Shown here in pieces: positions 8,636 through 18,720 of a stretch of 64,000 bases of DNA. A model generated the notes under the pieces. It saw only the letters and a program-made list of their open reading frames with translations. It had not been told where the DNA came from and did not search any database. Numbering within the stretch: the stretch's first letter is position 1; the number at the start of each line of letters is the position of its first letter. A program made the translations under genes and the position numbers. The stretch comes from Actinokineospora baliensis (GTDB lineage: Bacteria; Actinomycetota; Actinomycetes; Mycobacteriales; Pseudonocardiaceae): contig NZ_JAFBCK010000001.1 in assembly GCF_016907695.1 (NCBI RefSeq), positions 1,984,001 through 2,048,000 of the forward strand. The letters are read 5' to 3'.

Positions 8636-9256
8636 TCACGGCATCGCCGACGCGGAGAGGATGTCGTCGACCGTGCTTTCCGGGTTTTGTCCACAAGCGT
8701 AGAGGGTGCGCGCCACGATATACGGCTCGTCGGCGCGCCGCGTTTCGCCGCGCTTTTCATAGGCGCGGGCCAGTAAATCGCGCTGCTCCGGTTCTTGCAG
8801 CGCCCAGAATGTGCGGCACGGCGTGGTGCCGTCCAGTTCCGCTTCTTCGGCCAGGGCCAGGAACAGCGCCCGGCCGCCGAGCACCAGCGCGATCGCCGCC
8901 ACCGCGGCGCCCGCCCCGATCAGCACCCGCTTGGACGGCCTCGGGTCCCTCGGTGCGACCTTCTCCGGCACCGGGGGTGCCCCGGCTGCCGCCGCGAGCG
9001 AGGCCACCGCGTCGCGGAACCCGACATCGGTGGCGAACTCGTGGTTGAGCAGGTCGACCAGGGTGCGCCGGTGCGCGGGGGCGTTCGGGTCGGCCTCGAA
9101 CACCTCGAACGCCGAGGCGCGCCGGATCCGGCGCAGCCTGCCGACGACCGCGTCGAGCAGGGTGTCGGCCGCGCGCCGGTCCGCGCCGTCGACGCGGTGG
9201 GTCACCAGCCGGGCGAGGATGTCCGCGACGTGCTCGGCAAGGATCGGCTGGCTCAT
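8636..9256 (-). CDS. Hypothetical protein with one transmembrane segment
   Basis: Unrecognised protein of 206 aa. Residues 1-90 are helical and charged, with a stretch resembling small adaptor-like helical bundles (RRTLVDLLNHEFATDVGFRD). One membrane helix lies at about 108-132 (VLIGAGAAVAAIALVLGG). A 75-residue tail with two Cys and TPR-like helices (RDLLARAYEKRGETRRADEP) follows. The topology suggests a cytoplasmic N-terminus and outside tail, but no function can be assigned. It appears monocistronic, ending at the shared hairpin. Confidence 0.65.
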   Translation of the reverse strand: MSQPILAEHVADILARLVTHRVDGADRRAADTLLDAVVGRLRRIRRASAFEVFEADPNAPAHRRTLVDLLNHEFATDVGFRDAVASLAAAAGAPPVPEKVAPRDPRPSKRVLIGAGAAVAAIALVLGGRALFLALAEEAELDGTTPCRTFWALQEPEQRDLLARAYEKRGETRRADEPYIVARTLYACGQNPESTVDDILSASAMP

Positions 9257-9377
9257 CGATCACCCTCGTCCACGCGGTCGGCTGCGGTTCCCCACTGAGG
9301 GGGAATCGTCCGCAGACGGTAAAGCGTGATGGGGTGATCCGCGCGGGTTTTCGCCGTTTTCCCACCGGACGTTATTC

Positions 9378-9403
9378 CCACCCGGTGGTTTCCCACCGGG
9401 TGG
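9378..9403 (-). terminator. Hairpin terminator of the acyl-CoA dehydrogenase gene
   Basis: Perfect 11-bp stem (9378-9388 against 9393-9403) with a 4-nt loop, 5 bp beyond the stop of the minus-strand gene. Confidence 0.7.
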
Positions 9404-9408
9404 GCGAT

Positions 9409-10554
9409 TCAGGCGTCGCGCAGTTGCCTGGCGATCACCACGCGTTGGATCTGGTTGGTCCCTTCGAAGATTTGCGGGACTTTGGCCTCTCGCAGGTACC
9501 GCTCGACCGGGAAGTCCCTGGTGTACCCGGCGCCGCCGAGGACCTGCACCGCGTCGGTGGTCACCTTCATCGCCGCGTCGGTGGCCACCAGCTTGGCGAT
9601 CGAGGCCTGCCGGACGAACGGCAACCCCCGGTCCCGCCGCCGCGCCGCCTCCAGGTACGTCGCCCGCGCCGACTCGACCGCGGCGGCCATGTCGGCCAGC
9701 AGGAACTCCACGCCCTGGAACTCAACGATCGACCTGCCGAACTGGACCCGCTGCTTGGCGTAGGCCACCGCCTCGTCCAGCGCCGCCTGGGCCAGGCCCA
9801 CCGCGCACGCGGCGATGCCGAGCCTGCCCGAGTTCAGCGCGGTCAACGCGATCTTGAGGCCCTGGCCCTCGGTGCCGAGCAGCCGGTCGGCGCCGACCCT
9901 GGCGCCCTCGAACAGGACCTGGGTCGTGGTCGACCCGGTGAGCCCCATCTTCCGCTCCGGCGCCGCGAACCCCAGGCCGGGCGTGTCCGCGTCCACCAGC
10001 AGGCAGCTGATGCCCCTGCCGCCGTCGTCGGAGGTGCGCACCATCGTGGTGTAGAAGTCCGCCTGGCCGCCGTGTGTGATCCACGCCTTTGTGCCGTTCA
10101 CCACGTAGTCGTCGCCGTCGCGGCGGGCGCGGGTGCTCAGCGCGGCCGCGTCCGACCCGGCGTGGCTCTCCGAGAGCGCGTAGGCACCCAGCAGCTCACC
10201 GCCGAGCATGTCCGGCAGCCAGCGCCCGCGCTGCTCGTCGGTGCCGTGCTCGGCGAGCGCGTAGCAGGACATCGTGTGCACCGACAGGCCGACGCCGACC
10301 GACATCCACGCGGTCGCCACCTCCTCCAGTACCTGCAGGTACACCTCGTACGGCAGCGCGGCGCCACCCCAGCGCTCCGGGTACGGCAGCCCCAGCAGGC
10401 CGCTGCGGCCCAGCAGCCGGAACTGCTCCCTCGGGAACCTCTCCTGCTCCTCGTACTCCGAGGCCAGCGGCGCGAGCTCGTCGCGGGCGATTTCGCGGGT
10501 CAGCTTGAGCAGGTCCTCGGCCTCGGTCGAGGGCAGCAGGCGCTCGGCAGGCAT
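9409..10554 (-). CDS. Acyl-CoA dehydrogenase
   Basis: FAD-dependent dehydrogenase of 381 aa that introduces the alpha-beta double bond into an acyl-CoA. Family signatures are ALSESHAGSDAAAL and WITHGGQAD (FAD/substrate contacts), RVQFGRSIVEFQGVEF, VQVLGGAGYTRDFPVERYLR, and FEGTNQIQR, whose Glu is the usual catalytic base. The start is the ATG at 10554, 7 nt from GGAGGG; the open extension upstream is not needed. It is divergent from the TetR gene at 10692 across an inverted-repeat-rich promoter, so it is probably regulated by that protein. Chain-length specificity is unknown. Confidence 0.9.
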   Translation of the reverse strand: MPAERLLPSTEAEDLLKLTREIARDELAPLASEYEEQERFPREQFRLLGRSGLLGLPYPERWGGAALPYEVYLQVLEEVATAWMSVGVGLSVHTMSCYALAEHGTDEQRGRWLPDMLGGELLGAYALSESHAGSDAAALSTRARRDGDDYVVNGTKAWITHGGQADFYTTMVRTSDDGGRGISCLLVDADTPGLGFAAPERKMGLTGSTTTQVLFEGARVGADRLLGTEGQGLKIALTALNSGRLGIAACAVGLAQAALDEAVAYAKQRVQFGRSIVEFQGVEFLLADMAAAVESARATYLEAARRRDRGLPFVRQASIAKLVATDAAMKVTTDAVQVLGGAGYTRDFPVERYLREAKVPQIFEGTNQIQRVVIARQLRDA

Positions 10555-10565
10555 GGTCAGACCCT

Positions 10566-10650
10566 CCGGTGTACCAGAACCAGTACTACAGGACGGCTCA
10601 GAGTACTGCTTTGGGTCCTGAGCTGTCGATACGCTGAGTAGGTACACCGG
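10566..10650. promoter_or_regulatory. Divergent promoter region with two nested inverted repeats
   Basis: The outer pair CCGGTGTACC (10566-10575) and GGTACACCGG (10641-10650) is perfect over 10 bp. The inner pair CAGTACT (10581-10587) and AGTACTG (10602-10608) is perfect over 7 bp. Both lie between the acyl-CoA dehydrogenase and tetR genes and are candidate operators. Confidence 0.5.
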
Positions 10651-10691
10651 GAACGTGCCCAGGCCGGGCGCCGAGAGCAGGGGGTGAGCGC

Positions 10692-11276
10692 GTGGTACGG
10701 CGTAACCCCACGGCGCGGCAGGCGGCACTGCTGGAACAGCTGCTGGCGATCTTCCTCGCCGACGGCTTCGCCGAATCCACCCTCGACGACTTCGCCGCCC
10801 GGCTGCGCTGCTCCAAGTCCACCTTGTACGCGTTGGCGCCGAGCAAGGAGCAATTGGCCCGCAAGGTCGTCGGGCACTTCTTCCGCGGCGCCACCGAACG
10901 GGTCGAGAAACGCGTGGCGCTGGCCACCGACGCCCGCGCCAGCATCGCCGCCTACCTCGAGGGCGCCGCGGCCGAAATGGCCGTCGCCTCGCCGGTGTTC
11001 ATCGCCGACGTCGCCGCGTTCGCCCCCACCAGGGCGGTCTACGAGCGCAACGCCAAAGCCGCCGCCGAGCGGATCCGCGAGTTCATCCGGGAGGGTGTCG
11101 CCGAGGGCCTCTTCCGCGACGTGCACGCCCAGTTGGTCGCCGAGATGGCCGGGTGGCTCATCGAGGGCATCCAGACGGGGGTGCTCGGGCAGCGCGCCGG
11201 GGTGTCCGACGGGGAGGCCTTCACCGCGCTCGCCGACCTGCTGCTCGACGGTCTCAACCGGCCGTCGATTCGGTGA
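10692..11276 (+). CDS. TetR-family regulator of fatty-acid metabolism
   Basis: Repressor of 194 aa. The HTH is in the first 50 residues (LLEQLLAIFLADGFAEST to CSKSTLYALAPSKEQLARK). The C-terminal half is the all-helical ligand domain (TetR_C-like, AAEMAGWLIEGIQTGVLGQ). The GTG at 10692 is used as start. It is divergent from the acyl-CoA dehydrogenase, and the usual logic is repression relieved by an acyl-CoA, though that is inference. It is followed by an intergenic gap before gltA rather than by an operon partner. Confidence 0.82.
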   Translation: MVRRNPTARQAALLEQLLAIFLADGFAESTLDDFAARLRCSKSTLYALAPSKEQLARKVVGHFFRGATERVEKRVALATDARASIAAYLEGAAAEMAVASPVFIADVAAFAPTRAVYERNAKAAAERIREFIREGVAEGLFRDVHAQLVAEMAGWLIEGIQTGVLGQRAGVSDGEAFTALADLLLDGLNRPSIR

Positions 11277-11471
11277 AAAGCCAGCTGCGCCTGTGATACG
11301 TGTCCCAACCGCGCTGGCGGCCCCCGGCCACGGCTGTCCGTAATGCGCCCGGAGCACTAGCGTAGGGGGCTCAGGACCCCAATGGGGCGGTGCTGCGCAT
11401 GATCGCACTCCGACCAGGGCCGTTCCGGCTCGGCCGTACCGCCGCCCTGCCCGAGTGTGAGAGGTACTTGC

Positions 11472-12788
<1,317 letters not shown>

Positions 12789-12884
12789 TCCCGCAGTAGG
12801 TCCCACCACCAGAGGCGCCAAGAACTTCCCGTTCGACTGGCCTGCTCGACGGCCCTTGGCCGACGGCCTTTGCCTGATGGTCCC

Positions 12885-13033
12885 TGCTCGATGGGGTGGA
12901 CTTGTTTCGTGTGGGGGGACGACACCCGTAGCCTGACCGGCGGCTGGCTGGGCCGTCCCTTTGGCCCCCAGCTTTTCAGGCCCAGCACGGGTGTCGTAGG
13001 GGCCCCGCACGAAACACGTCCACCCCATCGAGC
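12885..13033. repeat. 149-bp imperfect inverted-repeat element, copy 1
   Basis: Long arms pair from GCTCGATGGGGTGGAC (12886 on) with its complement ending at 13033, then GTTTCG with CGAAAC, then ACGACACCCGT with ACGGGTGTCGT. A roughly 55-nt interior contains GGGCCGTC and TTTTCAGGCCC. A second copy with the same plan is at 21074-21220. It fills the gap between gltA and the next gene. No transposase or protein is apparent; it could be a MITE-like element, a structured RNA or an elaborate terminator. The rest of 12789-13162 shows nothing recognisable. Confidence 0.7.
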
Positions 13034-13162
13034 CCCCCGCACAGTCGTCCCCCACGCAGCCCCACCGCGCAGCCTTCGCCCGCGCGGCCACCACATGAAG
13101 CGGCGCCCCCCAAGGCGCCGCTTCGCCGTTCCCAGGCTTGATCACCCGAGCACAATGGGCCC

Positions 13163-13921
13163 ATGGGTGATGCCCGGAACTCGCTGCCCGGCAAGGCGCG
13201 GGACGTGGTGCAGGCACACGAGGTCGGCGACGTCGTCTTCCGCTCGCACGACCGGCGCGGGGTGTACGCGCTGGCCGCTCTCGCAGTGGTGTTGGTCGCG
13301 GCGATTGTGGTGATCGTTCTCCAGCCCACGCAGGCACCACCGGTCGCCGAGCGGGGGCCGCTGGTCGCCGCGGTCACCGGGAACACCGGGCAGGACTCGG
13401 GGTGGTGCACCTCGGGCTGGATCATCCCGGACCGGGGCGACGCGCCGATCCCGTACAGCGGCGGCCCACCACCCGGGGCCGTCGAGGGCGGTGGCACGGT
13501 GGTCGCCGTCACGGTGCAGGGACTGACCGGGAAAGCGGTGGTGCTGCAGGGGATGTCGGTCGACGTGGTGCGCCGTTCGCCCGCCCCGACCGGGGTCTAC
13601 CTGCCTCCCGTCTGCCCGGCCCACATCGTCCCGAGGAAGTACGGGGTGGCCCTCGACAACGTCGTGCCCCGGGTCGTCGCCGACGTAGGGACGCGTGGAT
13701 TCCCTTACCGGGTAAGCGAAACCGAGCCGGAGGTGTTCGTGATCCACGCCGGGGTCGATTCGGGTGACGTGCAGTGGCGCCTCGTGCTGGCGTGGACGTC
13801 CGGGGCCGAGAAGGGCGAACTCGTGGTGGACGACAACGGGCGCCCGTTCCACACTGTGGCCTTGTCGTCATCGCGGCCGTTCTGCGTCTCCAAGGTGGAG
13901 ACCTGGCAGCCTGCCTGCTAG
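13163..13921 (+). CDS. Membrane-anchored hypothetical protein
   Basis: Unrecognised protein of 252 aa. A short cytoplasmic N-terminus is followed by a single membrane helix at about 36-53 ([18 protein letters not shown]). A roughly 195-residue extracytoplasmic domain comes next, rich in Val, Pro and Gly, with five Cys (in [24 protein letters not shown] and the C-terminal QPAC). Paired cysteines would suit disulphides outside the cell. Position between gltA and phr gives no functional clue. Start ATG at 13163. Confidence 0.65.
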   Translation: MGDARNSLPGKARDVVQAHEVGDVVFRSHDRRGVYALAALAVVLVAAIVVIVLQPTQAPPVAERGPLVAAVTGNTGQDSGWCTSGWIIPDRGDAPIPYSGGPPPGAVEGGGTVVAVTVQGLTGKAVVLQGMSVDVVRRSPAPTGVYLPPVCPAHIVPRKYGVALDNVVPRVVADVGTRGFPYRVSETEPEVFVIHAGVDSGDVQWRLVLAWTSGAEKGELVVDDNGRPFHTVALSSSRPFCVSKVETWQPAC

Positions 13922-13985
13922 CGAGCGTGCCCTGATCGAGTGGCCGTTCGGCGGGGGCGCGGTGTCCTGGGTAGCGTTGCGCGCC

Positions 13986-15308
13986 GTGACTTCGGTGGTG
14001 TGGTTTCGACGTGACCTGCGGACCGGGGATCACCCGGCGCTGCTCGCGGCGGCTGAGCGCGGGTCGAGTGCGCTCGGCTTGTTCGTGCTCGACGAGCGGT
14101 TGGGTGGGCCGTCGGGGGATTCGCGGTTGGCGTTCATGTACCGGTGCCTGCGCGACCTCGACGAGCAGTTGGGCGGCAGGCTGATGGTGGTGCGCGGGGA
14201 CCCGGTCGACGTGGTGCCTCGGGTGGTGGCGGCGGTCGGGGCGGAGTCGGTGCACGTGTCGGCGGATTATGGGCCGTACGGGCGGGAGCGGGACGACGCG
14301 GTCGAGAAGGCTCTGGATGTCGACTTCGTGCGCACCGGGTCGCCGTACGCGGTGGCGCCGGGGCGGGTGCTGAAGGGGGACGGGCAGCCGTACCGGGTGT
14401 TCACGCCGTTCAGCCGGGCTTGGCTCGACCACGGGTGGCGCAAGCCCGCCGACACTTCGGCATCCACAGTGGACTGGGTGGATCCGTCTGAAAAGGACGG
14501 TGGACCCCGGCGCGTGCGGATCCCGGACGACCCGGCGGTGTCGGCGTCGCTGCCCGCGGCGGGGGAGAAGGCCGCGCACGAGGCCTGGGCCGACTTCGAC
14601 GCGACGCACTACAAGCGCGACCGCGACCGCCCGGACGTCGACGGGACCAGCCGCATGTCTGCGTACCTGCGATGGGGCTGCGTGCACCCGCGCACCCTGC
14701 TCGCCGACCTCGGCCACTCCGAAGGCGCCCAGACCTACCGCACCGAACTCGCCTGGCGGGACTTCTACGCCGACGTGCTGTGGCACCGGCCCGAGACCGC
14801 CCGCGAGAACTACAACCCCAAGTTCAACGCCATGCCGCACGACACCGACGAGGACCTCTTCGACGCCTGGTGCCGCGGCGAGACCGGCTACCCCGTCGTC
14901 GACGCCGGGATGCGGCAGTTGCAGGCGGAGGGCTGGATGCACAACCGGGTCCGCATGATCGTCGCCAGCTTCTTGGTCAAGGACCTGCACGTCCCCTGGT
15001 GGTGGGGCGCCCGCCACTTCATGACCCACCTCGTCGACGGCGACCTGGCCTCCAACCAGCACGGCTGGCAGTGGACAGCGGGCACCGGAACCGACGCCGC
15101 CCCCTACTTCCGCGTCTTCAACCCCACCACCCAAGGCGAGAAGTTCGACCCCAACGGCGACTACGTCCGCCGCTACGTCCCCGAACTGCGCGGCATCCAG
15201 GGCAAGAAGGTCCACCAACCCCCGCCCACCCCCGGCTACCCCACCCCGATCGTCGACCACAAGCACGAACGGGAGATAGCCCTGGAGCGCTACGGCAACC
15301 TCAAGTGA
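13986..15308 (+). CDS. phr: Deoxyribodipyrimidine photo-lyase
   Basis: Light-driven repair of cyclobutane pyrimidine dimers by an FAD enzyme of 440 aa. The N-terminal antenna domain opens with VVWFRRDLRTGDHPAL. The C-terminal FAD domain has TELAWRDFYADVLWH, GYPVVDAGMRQLQAEGWMHN, RMIVASFLVKDL and NQHGWQWTAGTGTDAAPYF, the family's FAD and lesion-binding blocks. The start is the GTG at 13986 (VTSVVWF), because the photolyase fold begins there; the frame is open further upstream. It is class I CPD photolyase by motif, and probably monocistronic. Confidence 0.93.
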   Translation: MTSVVWFRRDLRTGDHPALLAAAERGSSALGLFVLDERLGGPSGDSRLAFMYRCLRDLDEQLGGRLMVVRGDPVDVVPRVVAAVGAESVHVSADYGPYGRERDDAVEKALDVDFVRTGSPYAVAPGRVLKGDGQPYRVFTPFSRAWLDHGWRKPADTSASTVDWVDPSEKDGGPRRVRIPDDPAVSASLPAAGEKAAHEAWADFDATHYKRDRDRPDVDGTSRMSAYLRWGCVHPRTLLADLGHSEGAQTYRTELAWRDFYADVLWHRPETARENYNPKFNAMPHDTDEDLFDAWCRGETGYPVVDAGMRQLQAEGWMHNRVRMIVASFLVKDLHVPWWWGARHFMTHLVDGDLASNQHGWQWTAGTGTDAAPYFRVFNPTTQGEKFDPNGDYVRRYVPELRGIQGKKVHQPPPTPGYPTPIVDHKHEREIALERYGNLK

Positions 15309-15314
15309 GGTGGC

Positions 15315-15653
15315 TCAGCGAGTGCCGAGGATGAGCTGCTCGATGTGCTCGAAGACCTCGGCGTAGGCATCCCGCTGCCACGCGGGGAGTCGTTCCCAAT
15401 CGGCGACCGGGGCGGCGTTGTGCCGGTGGGCCTGGGCCGACCAGCACAGCGCCGCAAACCGTCCCTTGTGGACCCGCGACAGCCCGTCCGTCCCGCCCGC
15501 CTCGACGAACGCCCGGACCAGGTCGTACACCGCGTTGGCGCTCGCCCGCTCCCACGCGGGCAGCGCCGACCACTCCGCCTCCCGTACGTCGGCGCGGTTC
15601 TTGCGCGCCGAGGCCACCCACGCCCGCAGGAACACCTGACCGCCTTCGATCAC
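15315..15653 (-). CDS. Small hypothetical protein with a duplicated W-x-x-LPAW motif
   Basis: Unrecognised 112-aa protein from a GTG start. It contains an internal duplication: EWSALPAWERASANAVYDLV at about 27-46 and DWERLPAWQRDAYAEVFEHI at about 84-103, separated by an ALCWSAQAHRH segment. The doubled helix-rich unit suggests a compact two-fold domain. It is convergent with phr (6-bp gap), and another frame across the same bases is also open but shows only low-complexity Arg/Gly, so this frame is preferred. Confidence 0.6.
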   Translation of the reverse strand: MIEGGQVFLRAWVASARKNRADVREAEWSALPAWERASANAVYDLVRAFVEAGGTDGLSRVHKGRFAALCWSAQAHRHNAAPVADWERLPAWQRDAYAEVFEHIEQLILGTR

Positions 15654-15718
15654 CGCTCGGCTCCCAACTCGCGCATTCCGCCCGCTGCCACGCTACGCCC
15701 GCCACGAGGCGAAACGGG

Positions 15719-16906
15719 TCACGCTTTGCGCAGTGCTTCGCGCAGCGGCAACCGGGGCCCGGTCCGCAGAACCGCCCTGGCGTAGATGCGGCCTGCCAGC
15801 CAGGTGAGGGCCGCGATCGAGAGCAGCATCAGCACGACCGCGAGGGTCACGTCCCACGCTGTCGCGGTGCCGAGGGCGAGGCGGCCGGGCATGAGGATCG
15901 GGGCGAAGGGGGGCAGGATCGACAGCACCGTTGTGGCGCTGGAGTTGGGGATGCGCGAGAGCAAGCCGAAGCCGAGCACGAAGGCCAGTACCAGCACCGA
16001 GGTGACCGGGAGCAGCACCGACTGCGTTTCCTCTTGGCGGGACACCAGCGAGCCCGCGGCGGCGAAGACCGTGGCGTAGAACAGGTAGCCGAGCAGGTAC
16101 CAGAGCACGCCCCACAGCAGGGTCCCGGCCGCGACGCCGGGGATGGTGATCACGTCGGTGACCACGGCCAGCACCACGCCGACCCCGCCGACCACGGTGA
16201 GCTGGGCCAGGCCGACCAGCCCCAGCCCGACGACCTTGCCCGCCAGCAGTTCCCACGGGCGCACGGTCGCGAGCAGGATTTCCACGACCCGGCTGGACTT
16301 CTCCTCCACCACGCCCTGGGCGACCATCGTCCCGTACAGCAGCAGCGACAGGTACAGCAGCGCGACGATCACCAGCGCCATCGCCAGCCGCTCGTCGTGG
16401 GTCGGGTCCGGGGCGCGCAGCGACCGCACGTCCACCGTGGCGTCGGCGACCGTCCCGAGGACCTGGTCTGGGTCCAGTTCCTCGATCGCGGCCAGTTGGG
16501 CGCGCAGGACCTCCTCCTGGACCAGGATGTTCAGCGCCCGCCGCAGGTTCTCGTCGAGGGTCTCGTCCACCACCACGTGCAGCGCCGCGGGCGTACCGGT
16601 CACCAGGGCGTCGAGGTCGCCGTCGAGCACCGCGGCCTCACCGGCTGCGGCGTCGCGGACCGTGCTGACCTGGACGTCGAGGCCGAGTGAGCGGGCTTGT
16701 GCCGACAGCGGTGCCGAGATCGCCGCCGCCTGACCGGAGAGGCCGACGCGGGTGATCCGCTCGCCGCCGAAGAGGGTGCTCTGCATCAGCACGAAGCCGA
16801 CCAGGATGGCGATCGAGACCGCCGTGCCGACGAGGAAGGACCTGGCCCGCAGCCTGGTGCGCAGTTCCCGTCGCGCCACCAGCCACACGGTGCGCTGCGC
16901 GGTCAC
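15719..16906 (-). CDS. ABC-2 type exporter permease (NatB-like)
   Basis: Membrane subunit of 395 aa. TM1 lies at about 24-42, followed by a large extracytoplasmic domain (about 45-190) and then five or six TM helices (ALVIVALLYLSLLLYGTMVA onward). The block VVEEKSSRVVEILLATVRPWEL is diagnostic of NatB/ABC-2 permeases. It starts at the GTG at 16906, overlapping the ATPase stop as GTGA, so the two are translationally coupled. The complex probably exports Na+ or a toxic compound; the substrate is not deducible. Confidence 0.85.
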   Translation of the reverse strand: MTAQRTVWLVARRELRTRLRARSFLVGTAVSIAILVGFVLMQSTLFGGERITRVGLSGQAAAISAPLSAQARSLGLDVQVSTVRDAAAGEAAVLDGDLDALVTGTPAALHVVVDETLDENLRRALNILVQEEVLRAQLAAIEELDPDQVLGTVADATVDVRSLRAPDPTHDERLAMALVIVALLYLSLLLYGTMVAQGVVEEKSSRVVEILLATVRPWELLAGKVVGLGLVGLAQLTVVGGVGVVLAVVTDVITIPGVAAGTLLWGVLWYLLGYLFYATVFAAAGSLVSRQEETQSVLLPVTSVLVLAFVLGFGLLSRIPNSSATTVLSILPPFAPILMPGRLALGTATAWDVTLAVVLMLLSIAALTWLAGRIYARAVLRTGPRLPLREALRKA

Positions 16907-17799
16907 CGGCTGCCCACTCCCACCGCACCACGGTACAACTCCGCCAGCGACGGGTGGTGGTGGGTGAACCCGCGCACCCGCCCGGTGGCCAGCGCCGCGG
17001 CCAGGATCGGCTGGTCGTCGACACCGGGCGCGACCCGCAGCCGCGTCTGTCCGCTGTGGACGCCCAGCACCGTGACCCCGGGCAGCCCGCGCGCCCAGTC
17101 CGCTGGCGCGTCCGGCGCGTCGACCACCAGGGTGCTCCCGCTGCCCTCGCGCAGCTGCTCGACCGTCCCGCAGGCCACCACCCGACCGGCCTGGATGATC
17201 CCCACCTGGTCGCACAGCCGCTCGACGAGGTCGAGCTGGTGGCTGGAGAACACCACCGGCACCCCGGCCGCCGCCTGCTCGCGCAGCACCGCCACCAGCA
17301 CGTCCACCGCCAGCGGGTCCAGCCCGGAGAACGGTTCGTCGAGCACCAGCAGCAGCGGGTCGTGCACCAGCGCCGCCGCCAGCTGCACCCGCTGCTGGTT
17401 GCCCAGGCTCAGCCGCTGCAGCTCGGAGTCGCGGTGCTCGCGCAGGCCGAGCCTGCTGATCCAGTGCTCCGCGGCCCGGTGCGCGGCGTTGACCTCGGCG
17501 CCGTGCAGCTCGGCGAGGTAGACCAGCTGCTCGAGCACCCGCATCCTCGGGTAGAGGCCGCGCTCCTCGGGCAGGTAGCCGAACCGGCGGCGGGCCGCGT
17601 GCTCGACCGGGGCGCCCGCGAACCGCACCGACCCGGCGTCCTGGGCCAGCACGCCGAGCACGATCCGCATCGTGGTGGTCTTGCCTGCCCCGTTGCCGCC
17701 GACGAAGCCGAACAGCTCACCGGCGGCCACGTCGAAGCTCACGCGGTCGCAGGCCAGCACGTCGCCGTAGCGCTTGGTGACGCCGTCGACCTCGAGCAT
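16903..17799 (-). CDS. ABC exporter ATP-binding protein (NatA-like)
   Basis: ATPase of 298 aa. Walker A GGNGAGKTTT at about 35-44, the signature LSLGNQQRVQLAAAL (NatA-type variant of LSGGQ), Walker B LLLVLDEPFSGLDP and the switch FSSHQLDLVERL are all visible. The last 80 residues form the C-terminal accessory domain common in NatA/DrrA-type exporters. Start ATG at 17799. It is first in the operon, and its stop overlaps the permease start. Confidence 0.9.
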   Translation of the reverse strand: MLEVDGVTKRYGDVLACDRVSFDVAAGELFGFVGGNGAGKTTTMRIVLGVLAQDAGSVRFAGAPVEHAARRRFGYLPEERGLYPRMRVLEQLVYLAELHGAEVNAAHRAAEHWISRLGLREHRDSELQRLSLGNQQRVQLAAALVHDPLLLVLDEPFSGLDPLAVDVLVAVLREQAAAGVPVVFSSHQLDLVERLCDQVGIIQAGRVVACGTVEQLREGSGSTLVVDAPDAPADWARGLPGVTVLGVHSGQTRLRVAPGVDDQPILAAALATGRVRGFTHHHPSLAELYRGAVGVGSR

Positions 17800-17968
17800 C
17801 GCCCACCTCCACGGCCCAGTATTACCGGTCGGCCGACCCCGGTTACCCGCTGGTCGGGTGCGCCTGCAAACGAGTTGGCCGATTGCCACCCGGGGCGGAA
17901 CCGAACACGCGATGCTCCGTCCAACGACAGGCGGATGCTCCAGGCAGGACCAGGGAAGTGGTGTGGCG

Positions 17969-18403
17969 ATGAACCCTGAACAGTGGCTCGCGCAGTACGA
18001 CGAGACGCTGCAGAAGGCCGCGGCCGGTGCGCAGAAGGCGGAGAAGGCCCTGCGCGAGGTGGGTGGGACCGCGACCTCGTCGGACGGCGAGGTGACCGTG
18101 CGGGTGTCCGCCGCCGGGGTGACCACGGACCTGGTGCTGCGGCCCGGCGTGCGCGAACTGGAGCCCGAGCAGTTGGCGAGGGTCATCCTCGACGTCACCA
18201 GGCAGGCCCAGCGGGACGCGGGCGCCAGGGTGGTGGCGGCGATGGAGGAACTGGTCGGCGACTCCTCCGCGCTCGACGTCGTCAAGTCCTACCTGCCCCA
18301 GGGCTACACCGGGGACGCGGCGGACGGCCCGGCGGCGGCCAAGCCGCGCGACCGGCGCTCCGACGACGAGTACTTCGACAACCCCCCCGAAGTCGTCCAC
18401 TAG
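17969..18403 (+). CDS. YbaB/EbfC-family nucleoid-associated protein
   Basis: Small DNA-binding protein of 144 aa. The YbaB fold is recognisable: an N-terminal helix rich in Gln/Ala/Lys (EQWLAQYDETLQKAAAGAQK), beta strands GEVTVRVSAAGVTTDLVL, and a long helix (LARVILDVTRQAQRDAGARV). The acidic tail is variable. Start ATG at 17969, about 10 nt from GGGAAG; GTG at 17963 is possible. It opens an operon with two type VII secretion substrates, a linkage frequent in actinobacteria; whether it regulates them is not established here. Confidence 0.78.
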   Translation: MNPEQWLAQYDETLQKAAAGAQKAEKALREVGGTATSSDGEVTVRVSAAGVTTDLVLRPGVRELEPEQLARVILDVTRQAQRDAGARVVAAMEELVGDSSALDVVKSYLPQGYTGDAADGPAAAKPRDRRSDDEYFDNPPEVVH

Positions 18404-18420
18404 ACAGCAAGGCGGATCTC

Positions 18421-18720
18421 ATGGGTACAGGGTTCAACGTCAACGTGGCGGAGCTGCGGGCACACGCGGGCACCGTCGCGACGTGCGCCGCGCAGGTGCA
18501 CTCGGCGACCTCGCTGACGCAGCAGGTCTCCGCCGCCGCGTACGGGGTGATCGGCCAGTTCTTCGCCAGCGCGGTCCTGGCCGCCTGCGGGGACGTGCTG
18601 CAGGGCATCCAGAAGGTGGCGACCGCGATCGACGACGTCCGCAAGGGGATCGAGGACGTCGCGCGCGACTACGAGCGCATCGACATGGGCAACGCGGCGA
18701 CTTTCGGCGGGAGGCTGTAA
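18421..18720 (+). CDS. EspC-like type VII secretion target
   Basis: Predicted ESX substrate of 99 aa forming a helical hairpin. It begins FNVNVAELRAHAGTVATCAAQV, the usual EspC-family opening, and ends with DYERID, which contains the YxxxD general T7SS signal just after the second helix. It sits 17 bp after the YbaB gene and directly abuts the next gene, so it probably pairs with the large effector. Start ATG at 18421. Confidence 0.75.
   Translation: MGTGFNVNVAELRAHAGTVATCAAQVHSATSLTQQVSAAAYGVIGQFFASAVLAACGDVLQGIQKVATAIDDVRKGIEDVARDYERIDMGNAATFGGRL

Noticed and set aside
12885-13033. CRISPR repeat or IS element
   Set aside because: Only an inverted repeat with two copies 8 kb apart; no spacer array, no transposase and no clear target-site duplication.
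15301-15705. 134-codon minus-strand frame overlapping the 112-aa hypothetical gene
   Set aside because: Arg/Gly low-complexity, while the alternative frame has a clear internal duplication with Trp and aromatic positions kept.
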